Source of the DNA: Mycoplasmatota bacterium | Lineage (GTDB): Bacteria; Bacillota_I; Bacilli_A; RF39; UBA660 | NCBI GenBank assembly: GCA_022771205.1 | Contig: JALFCF010000006.1 | Location: 62,001 to 126,000, forward strand | Direction: 5' to 3' | Length of the DNA stretch: 64,000 nt | Translations under genes and position numbers: made by a program | In this document: in pieces, positions 43,139-50,848 of the stretch | Numbering within the stretch: the first letter of the stretch is position 1 | Layout of the letters: each line of letters opens with the position of its first letter | The notes under the pieces: generated by a model | The model's input: the letters and a program-made list of their open reading frames with translations, nothing else | Databases searched by the model: none | What the model was told of the DNA's origin: nothing

Positions 43139-43603
43139 TCACTCCTTTATATACTTATTTAATTCTAGTAAAAATTCTTGCTCTGATAACTTACTCAAAT
43201 GTTTATCAAAAGCTAAAGTGGAATTAGTAATTTCAGTTCCCATCCAACTTTCTTTCTTATAACTGTGCATTTCATCAATCGAATTAAATTTCACTTCAAC
43301 TCTAATTAATCCTTTATATTGACCTAAATACTTTTTTATAGAAATTCTATTATCATCTAAGTATAAATAACTATCTCTTATTATTTTTGAATATGCATCT
43401 TTTTTTAATTGATTAAATTCATCTTCCGAAATATTTGTCTTCTCTATAATGGCATTTTCTTTATTTAAAATTTCCTTTTCAAATATATTATCCTTACTTT
43501 GGATTCTTAAATTATTATTTATATAATATCTTTCATATCTAATAGGGCTACTAACATTCACATTGTTCAGTGATTGAATAATAAATCTTCTGGTTAATCG
43601 CAT
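43139..43603 (-). CDS. CYTH-like domain protein (degenerate triphosphate tunnel fold)
   Basis: 154 residues. The C-terminal half has the CYTH pattern: IKKYLGQYKGLIRVEVKF, then a segment with WMGTEITNSTLAFDKHLSKL, corresponding to the Glu-rich strand and the W-x-G-x-E-V-T motif of the family. The N-terminal Glu-x-Glu-x-Lys motif that opens active CYTH enzymes is missing; the protein starts MRLTRRF. It may therefore not be an active phosphatase or cyclase. AAGGAG precedes the ATG; it is 5 bp from rbgA. Confidence 0.55.
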   Translation of the reverse strand: MRLTRRFIIQSLNNVNVSSPIRYERYYINNNLRIQSKDNIFEKEILNKENAIIEKTNISEDEFNQLKKDAYSKIIRDSYLYLDDNRISIKKYLGQYKGLIRVEVKFNSIDEMHSYKKESWMGTEITNSTLAFDKHLSKLSEQEFLLELNKYIKE

Positions 43604-43744
43604 AATATTTTTTCTCCTTCTTATCTATATAAGTTCATTAAAACAATCTTACGCATTCTTATCGGTATCAAAATTCCTCATTATCTTTCTTGTCTCCTAA
43701 TAGTTTTATCTCTTCTGCATTATTAAGTATATCAAGTTGATATT

Positions 43745-43822
43745 TTACAATCCACTTAATATTTCAAATCTTTCTTCTTTACTTTTTCCTTCTTTTATTA
43801 ATTCAGCAATACAATACTCTTT
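43745..43822 (-). pseudogene. Gene remnant (C-terminal fragment)
   Basis: Between the CYTH and Bro-N genes lies a 25-codon open stretch, preceded by an in-frame stop and without a start, reading KEYCIAELIKEGKSKEER then FEILSGL and a stop. It looks like the protein-like tail of a lost gene. Directly upstream, at 43823-43845, is a core-like sequence (TTAACCCG plus the palindrome GTCGAATTCGAC) that resembles the right ends of the repeat elements. The rest of 43604-43865 shows no feature. Confidence 0.4.
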
Positions 43823-43865
43823 TTAACCCGTCGAATTCGACGTAATTAAATTAAATGAAATTCCG

Positions 43866-44720
43866 CTATTTTTTATCTTCCAATAGTTTTTCACCTACAT
43901 ATTGATAATTTAATGAATTTTCTTTTGATATAGCAGACTTTTTAGTTTCCTTTTCATATAAATCTCTTGCACCTTTTGCTACTCCGCCACCTCGTTTAGC
44001 AACTTTCATATTTTCCTTTAATCCTTGTGGCTTTTCTTCTCTTGCAATATCTCTAGCTGCTATTTCACCAATGTTAGTTAATGCCACTTCAATATCGGTC
44101 ATATTATCCCTGAGTGATTCTTTTCTAATTCCTTTATAATCTTTATATTCACTTGTCTTCATTCCAGACCAGCCTTTATATATTTCATTTGTAAGCATAG
44201 CATATTCAATTGGTTTAGTTATGCCACCTTCTTTCCAAACATCTGTAAGTTTAAATCTATCTACTATTCCTGAAAGTCTTCTCTTTATCCATTCATCAGA
44301 ATAACCTTTATTGCGATAATAAGTTATTGCTCTATTTACAGCTAATTCTGGATCAAATACTTCATCTATTCTTTCACTTCCTAAATTAGCAAGCCACAAT
44401 TTAAAAGGTTCTGCCTTTGGGCTTGGAATAGATTCAATCAATCTAAGTATTCCTTTAGTATCTAAAGTATCTGTCAATCTTAATTTTCCATCTTTAGCTT
44501 GTAATTTCAATTGTACACATTTTGTGGACAGTTCACTTTGCTCTTCTTCTGTCATTCTCGCCTTAAGCATATTCCAATAATTTCTTGGATTGTTACTATT
44601 TGTTAAAACGCTAATTACATCTACAACACTAAAATAATAATCGCACTTTTCACTATCCCAAATACTTCTTATTTCATTTCCTTCAAATAAATTTGAAATT
44701 GTTTCTAATTTGTTGTTCAT
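43866..44720 (-). CDS. Bro-N domain protein (phage antirepressor-like)
   Basis: 284 residues. The N-terminal 110 residues are a Bro-N domain: IRSIWDSEKCDYYFSVVDVI, NNPRNYWNMLKARM, TDTLDTKGILRLIESIPS. The middle and C-terminal parts (AKRGGGVAKGARDLYEKE) recur in the DinD/Bro-type proteins of gut bacteria. These proteins bind DNA and often come from phages, but no phage gene surrounds it. GAAAGGAGAG precedes the ATG. Repeat element A ends 30 bp upstream. Confidence 0.85.
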   Translation of the reverse strand: MNNKLETISNLFEGNEIRSIWDSEKCDYYFSVVDVISVLTNSNNPRNYWNMLKARMTEEEQSELSTKCVQLKLQAKDGKLRLTDTLDTKGILRLIESIPSPKAEPFKLWLANLGSERIDEVFDPELAVNRAITYYRNKGYSDEWIKRRLSGIVDRFKLTDVWKEGGITKPIEYAMLTNEIYKGWSGMKTSEYKDYKGIRKESLRDNMTDIEVALTNIGEIAARDIAREEKPQGLKENMKVAKRGGGVAKGARDLYEKETKKSAISKENSLNYQYVGEKLLEDKK

Positions 44721-44749
44721 AATTCACTCTCCTTTCCATAAATATTAAT

Positions 44750-44911
44750 AGAGGTTAACCGTCGTAATCACCTTTCATTTGCCTACACTAAAATACCTAT
44801 ATTTTTATCAAAATTGGTACTTTTTTATTGTTTTTTTCATTTTTTAAACTAAAATAGGAAAGATCTATATTCTCACAAAACCTTATAAAATAATAATTTT
44901 TCAAAGAGGTT
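44750..44911 (-). repeat. Repeat element A (~155 bp) with flanking direct repeats
   Basis: Bounded by AGAGGTT at 44750-44756 and again at 44905-44911, 155 bp apart; next to each copy lies TCGTAATCA (44761-44769 and 44919-44927), giving a gapped direct repeat of about 22 bp. Inside it resembles elements B and C: an AAGGTTTTG block near the left end, ATCTT about 45 bp in, AT-rich DNA, and GGTGATTAC at the right end (minus-strand sense). It fills the space between tiny ORF A and the Bro-N gene. Confidence 0.6.
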
Positions 44912-44913
44912 TA

Positions 44914-44958
44914 TTAAATCGTAATCAGCCAATTTATATTAGTTTTATTTTCATTCAT
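44914..44958 (-). CDS. Tiny leader ORF A (14 codons)
   Basis: MNENKTNINWLITI, behind a perfect AAAGGAGGT eight bases upstream. The first ten residues, and the DNA from the ribosome binding site on, are the same as in tiny ORF E at 47473. It follows the HAD gene by 15 bp and ends at the left border of repeat element A. Whether the peptide matters or only its translation is unknown. Confidence 0.5.
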   Translation of the reverse strand: MNENKTNINWLITI

Positions 44959-44973
44959 TTGGATTACCTCCTT

Positions 44974-45540
44974 TTATCTAGTTATATAATTAAATATTTC
45001 TTTCCAACTACTTGTTTTAAATATTTTATTATTTTCATAATCTTTTGTTTTGCCTGTTTCCATCATTATTACTTTAGTATTTGTTTTTTCTAAAGCATCT
45101 TCACAATTACGAATTGCATCATCTATAAAATAGTCAACATCATCAAGATACATGTATTTATCATTTGATTTAGTAATTATACTGTCATAAGGTATATTAT
45201 TCTTTTCTAAATATTCTGGAACTATTAAGTCAGTATGATCATCATCTTTAATTCCCCTATTAGTAATAAATATTATTTCGTATCCTAATTCTTTAAATTT
45301 ATTTATATAAGTAACAGCATCTTCCTTAATTGGAATATTTATAGATTCTTTATTAAAATAATTTTCTATAAAGTATGCTAGTTCTTCTTTTGACCAATTA
45401 TCACTTCTAGGAACTATCTTATCATAATTAATAATATTGTTTTTATGTAATACATTTCTATCATAGTTTTCAGCTATAGGCCAAAAAAAATCACTTGTAT
45501 CACAAATTGTATTATCAATATCAATTGCTATTTTACTCAT
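44974..45540 (-). CDS. HAD-superfamily 5'-nucleotidase-like protein
   Basis: 188 residues with the HAD phosphatase motifs: I, AIDIDNTICDTSD (nucleophile and acid Asp); II, FITNRG; III, the Lys in ITKSNDKYMYLDD; IV, DYFIDDAIRNCED. The small cap and length resemble 5'(3')-deoxyribonucleotidases (NT5C type). GAGGTG precedes the ATG. It is a single-gene accessory unit between elements B and A. Substrate not determinable from sequence. Confidence 0.8.
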   Translation of the reverse strand: MSKIAIDIDNTICDTSDFFWPIAENYDRNVLHKNNIINYDKIVPRSDNWSKEELAYFIENYFNKESINIPIKEDAVTYINKFKELGYEIIFITNRGIKDDDHTDLIVPEYLEKNNIPYDSIITKSNDKYMYLDDVDYFIDDAIRNCEDALEKTNTKVIMMETGKTKDYENNKIFKTSSWKEIFNYITR

Positions 45541-45563
45541 ACGAATTCACCTCATTTTCTCTG

Positions 45564-45723
45564 GGGGTTAAAAGGTGTAATCACCTTACTAATTCCTCCA
45601 TTATTTTTCAATAAAAATAGTCATTTTTACTAATTTTTGTCTATTTTAACATATTATTACATAAAACATGCAAGATGTTAAATTCCGCAAAGCCTTGTAA
45701 ATAAAGGATTTCTTAAAGGGGTT
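45564..45723 (-). repeat. Repeat element B (~154 bp) with flanking direct repeats
   Basis: GGGGTT at 45564-45569 and at 45718-45723, 154 bp apart. The right end (minus-strand sense) is AAGGTGATTACACCTT, a 6-bp hairpin; the left end is preceded by the hairpin CGGAATCAA/TTGATTCCG. Inside are AAGGCTTTG, ACATCTTGCATG and a TTTAACAT/ATGTTAAA inverted repeat, which align with the same positions of elements A and C. It fills the space between tiny ORF B and the HAD gene. Confidence 0.6.
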
Positions 45724-45740
45724 TATTAAATCGGAATCAA

Positions 45741-45827
45741 TCAGTTGATTCCGACTGATGGAAAACTTTTTTGACTATCATTATTTTTCTTTTCTGCTCT
45801 AATTTTTCTTTTTTGATACATATTCAT
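45741..45827 (-). CDS. Tiny leader ORF B (28 codons), TGA where siblings have Trp
   Basis: A basic peptide beginning MNMYQKRKIRAEKKNND, behind AAAGGAAG, and ending ...VGIN then TGA. In ORFs A and C the same point is Asn-Trp followed by LITI or LISI and a TAA; here the codon after Asn is TGA, followed in frame by LIPI and TAA (45726-45728). So one TGG has become TGA. It follows the SUFU gene. Confidence 0.4.
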   Translation of the reverse strand: MNMYQKRKIRAEKKNNDSQKSFPSVGIN

Positions 45828-45857
45828 TTTAATCACTTCCTTTTTACAACTTGTAAT

Positions 45858-46511
45858 TTATATTACTGAATTTCTGTTATAACTTGTTACATCACTACCA
45901 ATTTTCTTATATAGTTCCTTGACAGTAATCTGTTTCTTTTGGATTGCTTTTAATTCGTTATCAGTTACTCCTATAAACTCAACAAAATTGACTTTGCCGT
46001 TTTGAGTATTTATTTCGTGAAATTTATCATCAGGCACAGTAATAAATCCAGTTATATTAGATTTTCTATTATAATCAATTCCCTCAGTTTGACCTGTATA
46101 TAAATACTCATACGAATTAAATTTTTCTCCTTTTGTAAAAGTGATTCTAGCAATAGATTGTAAAATGCCACAAATACATTTTATTTCATTTTCTTCATTT
46201 TCATAATTATCTTTTTTCAATTTAAAGGTGAACTCCATTCCATAACCACTTACATCTTTTACATCAGACTTTTTTTCGTATAACTCTGATAGTCCATAAG
46301 TTATAAAATGCCAATAATCGCCACCATCATAAATACTTATACCCTTGAGTGGATCATTACCTCCAAGTTCCCAACTAATTAATGTTCCGTAATGTTTTGG
46401 ATTTTTCTGATTAGGATATATCTTATCACACAAATTAGTTATAGCATCCCAACCATTTACATTAACATTATTGTTTTTATCACTTTTTTTTAATTTATCA
46501 AATAATCCCAT
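45858..46511 (-). CDS. Suppressor-of-fused (SUFU) domain protein
   Basis: 217 residues matching the bacterial SUFU family: HYGTLISWELGGNDPLKGI, YDGGDYWHFITYGLSELYE, SGYGMEFTFKLKK, and GFITVPDD. Bacterial SUFU proteins are often immunity proteins of polymorphic toxin systems. No toxin gene with this partner is visible next to it. It is 23 bp downstream of the frameshifted dinD and may share its transcript. Confidence 0.82.
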   Translation of the reverse strand: MGLFDKLKKSDKNNNVNVNGWDAITNLCDKIYPNQKNPKHYGTLISWELGGNDPLKGISIYDGGDYWHFITYGLSELYEKKSDVKDVSGYGMEFTFKLKKDNYENEENEIKCICGILQSIARITFTKGEKFNSYEYLYTGQTEGIDYNRKSNITGFITVPDDKFHEINTQNGKVNFVEFIGVTDNELKAIQKKQITVKELYKKIGSDVTSYNRNSVI

Positions 46512-46534
46512 AATTACATCTCACTTTCAAATTA

Positions 46535-47349
46535 CTATTTTATTTTCTCAAGTTTCTTTTGCTCTTTTATTTCTAATTTTTTCCTTTCTCTTTCAAGTTC
46601 TTTTAAACTCTTTTTAGGTGTTGGCATTTCTTCTGGCATCATTCCACCAATATCAGCAATTGCCTTTCTAACTTTTTTTCCTACCTCATAATGTACATCT
46701 TTTGCTTCGTTTGATTTATTCTAAATAAATTAGCAACTAATTCATCTTCATTCATATTATCTAAAATATCTTCTCTATATCGTAATTTTTTTCTTTTAAA
46801 TATATCATCAGCTGTTTCACCATTATATAAACCTTTATACCCTGCATTATGAAATTCAGCCATATTTTTAACACCTGCTGCAGAAGCAACTCTTTGCAAA
46901 GTATAATTACCTTGTCTCGTTAATTTCCTTTGATAAAATCTTTTTTCGTCATCTGATAATGAATCATATTCTTGCTCTGTTATTTCTTGTTTTCTTGTTT
47001 GGATAGCAAAATAGGTTTGTCCTAAAGCAACAACTTCTTTGCTTGGATCTGCATTTTGTACTATTAAATAACATATATATCTTGAAAGTTTATAATCTTG
47101 TATATTAGCAGTGGCATTATTATTTCTTTTTGACAACCTGTTGACCTCAACAAGTTGTTCATCTATATTAAACCCAGAATTTTTACAAGCATCTTTTGCT
47201 TTATTTAAAACCTTTAAAAAGTTTCTCCAGTCTTTATATTCTAAAATTTTTGAAAGTTCTCTAGCATACCAATATTCATTTCCATATTCATCTATATGTT
47301 TAATATTTTCAAAAATATTATTAGTATATCTATTTCCAATTTTCTTCAT
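46535..47349 (-). pseudogene. dinD: DinD/Bro-like DNA-damage-inducible protein, frameshifted
   Basis: From ATG 47349 (behind AAGGAGG) the protein follows the DinD family: MKKIGNRYTNNIFENIKHID, YWYARELSKILEYKDWRNF, ASAAGVKNMAEFHNAGYKGLYN, DELVANLFRINQT. Near 46720 the frame is lost: it runs into a TAG at 46681, while the adjacent frame carries the family's C-terminus (DVHYEVGKKVRKAIADIGG, then MPEEMPTPKKSLKELE) to a TAG at 46535. The family's segment between these parts is also shortened, so a small deletion is likely. DinD is SOS-induced in E. coli; no LexA box is seen upstream here. Confidence 0.75.
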
Positions 47350-47379
47350 TACTACCTCCTTATTTACTGCTTCATATAA

Positions 47380-47506
47380 AAGTTTTCCATAAGTCGTTAT
47401 TACCTCTATTTTATTTAAAATAACTATCATTTTCCAGTTATAAAATGTAAAAAGGAATAAGACTAAAAGTCTTTATTTATAAGACTTCATAGGAAGTTTT
47501 CCATAA
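47380..47506 (-). repeat. Repeat element E (~114 bp), shorter relative
   Basis: AAGTTTTCCATAA occurs at 47380-47392 and again at 47494-47506 (13 bp identical, 114 bp apart), each followed by a TCG-containing core (GTCGTTATTACC, TTCGGTTTATACC). The layout is that of elements A-C: tiny ORF, element, gene. The inside differs: an AAGTCTT/AAGACTT hairpin, and none of the internal blocks of A-C. Confidence 0.5.
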
Positions 47507-47547
47507 TTCGGTTTATACCAGTTAATATTAGTTTTATTTTCATTCAT
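47473..47547 (-). CDS. Tiny leader ORF E (24 codons)
   Basis: MNENKTNINWYKPNYGKL followed by PMKSYK, behind AAAGGAGT. The first ten residues are identical to tiny ORF A. Past the Trp it reads on through the direct repeat into the element. It lies upstream of the dinD-like gene. Confidence 0.5.
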   Translation of the reverse strand: MNENKTNINWYKPNYGKLPMKSYK

Positions 47548-47589
47548 TTGGATCAACTCCTTTTATAAAATCATTAAAATTATAGCATA

Positions 47590-47618
47590 AAAAAGGCAGA
47601 TTTTATAACAATCTGTCT
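47590..47618 (-). terminator. Terminator of the 47723 gene
   Basis: Minus-strand GACAGATT / AATCTGCC hairpin (one mismatch) followed by six T. Confidence 0.55.
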
Positions 47619-47722
47619 AAATTTATTACAATTATATGTTCTTAAATATTATGTAATCAGTATTTTTAAAATAATTACTTGGACATATGGCTATTCGCAA
47701 TATCAAAATATTAAGAACGCTT

Positions 47723-48088
47723 TTATTTTTTTATTTTTCTTTGAAGTTTTTTTACAAAAGCAACAGGTTTACTATATGCAATATCATCTAATCTATCTTC
47801 TAATCTTGCTCTTGACTCCTCTGGAGTATCACCTGCTCTAACAAAAGTTCCATCATCAAGCATATATCTTTCTCCACGATTCTTTTTTATAAATATTGCA
47901 TTTTCCCCACTGCCAATCATAACTCTTACTTTTTTATTATTTGATTGTTTTCTCTTTTGTTGTCTATGTTGTTCTATAATTCTTTGCTGTTCATCAAAAT
48001 TTAATTTTTCAAATTCTTTATATGTCATTCCTATTTCATTTTCAATTGTTCTTGAAATACTATCTAATATTTCTGGCTTTAAAGACAT
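47723..48088 (-). CDS. Unknown accessory protein, 121 residues
   Basis: Soluble and basic. Helical N-terminus (MTYKEFEKLNFDEQQRIIEQH), a run of Gln/Lys/Arg, then a short beta-like part (VRVMIGSGENAIFIKK, ERYMLDDGTFVRAGDT) and a basic C-terminus. No family recognised. AGAGGTG precedes the ATG. Element C ends 20 bp upstream. Confidence 0.6.
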   Translation of the reverse strand: MSLKPEILDSISRTIENEIGMTYKEFEKLNFDEQQRIIEQHRQQKRKQSNNKKVRVMIGSGENAIFIKKNRGERYMLDDGTFVRAGDTPEESRARLEDRLDDIAYSKPVAFVKKLQRKIKK

Positions 48089-48107
48089 TTTATCACCTCT
48101 TTTTTTA

Positions 48108-48270
48108 TGTTCTTAACTTCTGTAATCACCTTGCAACTTCTTAATAAAAAATCACTGATTTTTACCTATTTTTAATAATATTTATCATTTTTTAGCTATT
48201 TTTATTAAAAATATTCAAGATGTATTTTTTACTTTTCCTTTATTTTATAATGTTTTAGGAGTGTTCTTAA
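48108..48270 (-). repeat. Repeat element C (~154 bp) with flanking direct repeats
   Basis: TGTTCTTAA at 48108-48116 and at 48262-48270, 154 bp apart. The right end (minus-strand sense) is CAAGGTGATTAC, as in A and B; inside, ACATCTTGAAT and AAAATAGGTAAAAATCAGT align with the matching blocks of B. It fills the space between tiny ORF C and the 47723 gene. Beyond tiny ORF C, 48331-48527 shows only AT-rich DNA with no feature I can support. Confidence 0.6.
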
Positions 48271-48330
48271 TTAAATTGAAATCAACCAGTTAATATTATG
48301 CTTCTGAAAGCCCTTTTCTTCATTTGCCAT
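48271..48330 (-). CDS. Tiny leader ORF C (19 codons)
   Basis: MANEEKGFQKHNINWLISI, behind GAGGAAGTG. It shares the ending Asn-Ile-Asn-Trp-Leu-Ile-x-Ile with tiny ORF A, and its stop codon abuts the left direct repeat of element C. Confidence 0.5.
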   Translation of the reverse strand: MANEEKGFQKHNINWLISI

Positions 48331-48527
48331 TTTTTTCACTTCCTCTTTCATTTTTTTATTATATCATAAAAAAAATCGAATAAATTAAACTCCTTTTACA
48401 AAAATTAACTTTTAGAATATTAGTCATTAAAACTAAGAAACTTTTTTCATTCAATTAATACTCCGTCTTTTCTATTTCATCAAAAAACTAAAGTAAATAC
48501 AAATATCTAGTCATATAAAACTTTCTA

Positions 48528-49070
48528 TTATTTAGACTGAAAATTATATTCTTTGGTTTTTTTCATTGATATAAATTTATTTTTTAAGTCAAATCTATAT
48601 ACTGCCATAATTGCTAAAATAAGTTCTATAACAGTTGATATAAAACCGGATATAGCTAATACTTTTATATTATATAAAATAAATAACAAACAAGAAAAAA
48701 TTTCTACTAATCTTGTTATAGTTAAATTTTTCTGCCATAATGCAATACTATATAAAATGACTGCTACTGTTGGTAATAAACTAACTAGTCCATTATAAGA
48801 AAATATTGAAATTATTATCATAGCAAATATTATTAATAATAAGTACATAATAGGTATATTATTTTTATATTTTTTATATATTATATTTCTTACTAAAGTC
48901 ATTAAATTCATTAAGCATCCCGTTATTGCATTTAAACACAAATATTGAACTGAAAAAAAGAAACTTGAAAAAATTTGATATTTTAATAGCGTCTCCTTTT
49001 TGTTTATTTGAAAACTTACTAATAAAAAAACTAAAGCAATAACTCCAAGAATCTGTGCTAAATAAAACAT
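48528..49070 (-). CDS. YgjV-family inner membrane protein
   Basis: 180 residues, about six membrane segments. The N-terminus (ILGVIALVFLLVSFQINKKETLLKYQIFSSFFFSVQ region) fits the YgjV family, whose function is unknown. No good ribosome binding site stands right upstream. It is the last of the accessory run that begins at 54 kb in transcription order. Confidence 0.7.
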   Translation of the reverse strand: MFYLAQILGVIALVFLLVSFQINKKETLLKYQIFSSFFFSVQYLCLNAITGCLMNLMTLVRNIIYKKYKNNIPIMYLLLIIFAMIIISIFSYNGLVSLLPTVAVILYSIALWQKNLTITRLVEIFSCLLFILYNIKVLAISGFISTVIELILAIMAVYRFDLKNKFISMKKTKEYNFQSK

Positions 49071-49238
49071 ATATACTCACCTTCATTTTCTTTTATAATA
49101 TTTATAAAACTTTCTAGACTTATTTTTTATCTTTAACTTTCTATTTATTATAACTGAAATTTATAGTATAAGCTTGTTTCGAACATCTATCATATTCAAT
49201 TCACTATTTCATTTTCCTCATTTTATTATCTCAATAAC

Positions 49239-49883
49239 TCATAATATAATTTCATTAGTATTTAAAAATTCATTAAGCGGTACATATTCCAACACATACA
49301 TATCATCACGATATTTTTCAATATCTTTATCATATTTATAATAATACTTTTTTATCTTGTTTTGTATTCTAATTGTTGCCACTTCAAAATCAGGAGAACC
49401 ATCATACTTAACTCCATAATATTTAATTTGTTCTGGATTTGTTTTTGCCATCATATATTTAATAATTTCAAAACGAGAAAATATAATAGAATTAGAATCC
49501 TTTCTACGTAAAACACAAACATTTAATTGCTTTGGTAAAATCACTTGACTAGTACAACCATTCTCAAAATTTCGTTCATTTTTAATATGATCACCTAAAA
49601 ACTGTAAATATACTCCTTCAGTCAAATATTCAGAAAGACTTTCAGAATCTTTTACTTTCTTTTCTAAATTTTTATCTAAAATATCTGTTTTACCAAGTTT
49701 TATTTGATCATAAACTAATTCAAAATCTACAAATAAAGCAATAGTCCCCTCAAAACCCTCAGAAAAAAACACTTTCTTTTTAGTATCATTAATCAACTTG
49801 CTATTTTCTTCATTTCTTGGAAGTAAACCTATTTTACCAATAGATTTTAATCTATCTAAAGATGTCATATGATAATAATTCAT
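49239..49883 (-). CDS. ART/phosphotransferase-like accessory protein, paralogue of 52161 gene
   Basis: 214 residues starting MNYYHMTSLDRLKSIGKIGL, followed by KVFFSEGFEG. The His-x-Thr-Ser ... Leu-x-x-Ile-x-x-x-Gly-Leu-hydrophobic-Pro opening is that of DarT/KptA-like ADP-ribosyl- and phosphotransferase folds. It is a paralogue of the gene at 52161: both share SEY-[IL]-x2-GVYL, a C-x-[ST]-Q-x3-P-P/K region and a Y-[FM]-M near residue 150. Activity is unproven, and the catalytic Glu cannot be pinned down by eye. GAGGTGG precedes the ATG; 15 bp after the Qng1 gene. Confidence 0.55.
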   Translation of the reverse strand: MNYYHMTSLDRLKSIGKIGLLPRNEENSKLINDTKKKVFFSEGFEGTIALFVDFELVYDQIKLGKTDILDKNLEKKVKDSESLSEYLTEGVYLQFLGDHIKNERNFENGCTSQVILPKQLNVCVLRRKDSNSIIFSRFEIIKYMMAKTNPEQIKYYGVKYDGSPDFEVATIRIQNKIKKYYYKYDKDIEKYRDDMYVLEYVPLNEFLNTNEIIL

Positions 49884-49898
49884 AGTTTTACCACCTCA

Positions 49899-50828
49899 TT
49901 AATAATTTGTATTTCTACACAAATGATAAGGCTTCGTATCCAGCTTTATCTTTTTTGCCAATAAAAATAAATAATCATTAATATCTATAGCATTAACATT
50001 TTTCATCTTATTTTGGATATAATTAATAACTATTAACATACTAGCTCTAATTTCAACTTCATATACAGATGAAATTGCTATTTCATTTTTATTGTCTACA
50101 ATTTCAGATAATTCTACATCATATTTTACTATTTCTAATGCCCTTAAAGTTTGTGGGATTTTATAATCTGCACACCCTAATAAATTAGTATAATCAACTG
50201 AAATATTTTCTAAAAATTCTCTCATATGTAAAATATCAGACACTAACAACTGTGCTAATTTATAAAAATAAATTGTTTTACCATCATATTCTCTTATATC
50301 TTGAAATGATGGAAATTTAGTAATTATAAGGTGCAATAAATCAGTATCAGTTGTAATATTTTTAATATGTTGATAAAAATTACCATCCATCTGATCATTA
50401 ACAATGTTACTAACTTCTACTACAGTATTATATCTTTCCTTCAATAATGGAATATCTGTATTTCCTTTTAAGATTTCACAAAACTCATCAAATGGAACAT
50501 TACTAAAATCTGTACTATTTTTTTCTTTAACATATTTTAACAATGCATATAAAAGTGCATCTGAACCATCCTTTTTTCCATCATCAGTCGCTATAGTCCA
50601 TTTTGGATTTCCCCAAAAGGAATAGTCTATAGATTCAAAGATAAGTAAAAAATTAACTACATTAGAAATACCCAAACTAAATAAATCATATGGATTATCA
50701 GCAAGCCAAAACTTTAAATTACTACAATCAATATTTTTGATAATTTCATCTATCTTATGATAATCAATACTCACATGTTTCGAATTGTTTACTACATACT
50801 GACAACTATCAATAATCTTTTCTATCAC
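49899..50828 (-). CDS. Queuosine 5'-phosphate N-glycosylase/hydrolase (Qng1, DUF2419)
   Basis: 309 residues of the queuosine-salvage family known from eukaryotes (QNG1) and some bacteria. Family features: FLLIFESIDYSFWGNPKW, FPSFQDIREYDGKTIYFYKLAQ, ADYKIPQTLRALEIVKYD, EVEIRASMLIVINYIQ and the C-terminal PYHLCRNTNY. The enzyme frees queuine from queuosine 5'-monophosphate for reuse. queA, an enzyme of queuosine synthesis, is at 60.7 kb; a tgt gene is not in the window. It lies in an accessory run with a frameshifted and several single-copy oddities, so horizontal origin is plausible. Confidence 0.88.
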   Translation of the reverse strand: MIEKIIDSCQYVVNNSKHVSIDYHKIDEIIKNIDCSNLKFWLADNPYDLFSLGISNVVNFLLIFESIDYSFWGNPKWTIATDDGKKDGSDALLYALLKYVKEKNSTDFSNVPFDEFCEILKGNTDIPLLKERYNTVVEVSNIVNDQMDGNFYQHIKNITTDTDLLHLIITKFPSFQDIREYDGKTIYFYKLAQLLVSDILHMREFLENISVDYTNLLGCADYKIPQTLRALEIVKYDVELSEIVDNKNEIAISSVYEVEIRASMLIVINYIQNKMKNVNAIDINDYLFLLAKKIKLDTKPYHLCRNTNY

Positions 50829-50848
50829 ACTACCACCTCAATAATTTT

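Noticed and set aside
35886-45827. TGA read as tryptophan (Mollicute code)
   Set aside because: TGA overlaps the start or ribosome binding site of the next gene at the ends of relA, the CYTH gene and the GNAT gene, and the Trp codons I checked in core genes are TGG.
43866-47349. Prophage
   Set aside because: Bro-N and DinD-like genes are phage-associated, but there are no structural, packaging, lysis or integrase genes nearby.
43820-48330. Integron-type attC array
   Set aside because: No GTTRRRY core with a matching RYYYAAC partner was found at the element ends, no integrase gene is in the window, and the elements lie upstream of genes, not after them. Kept only as an analogy.
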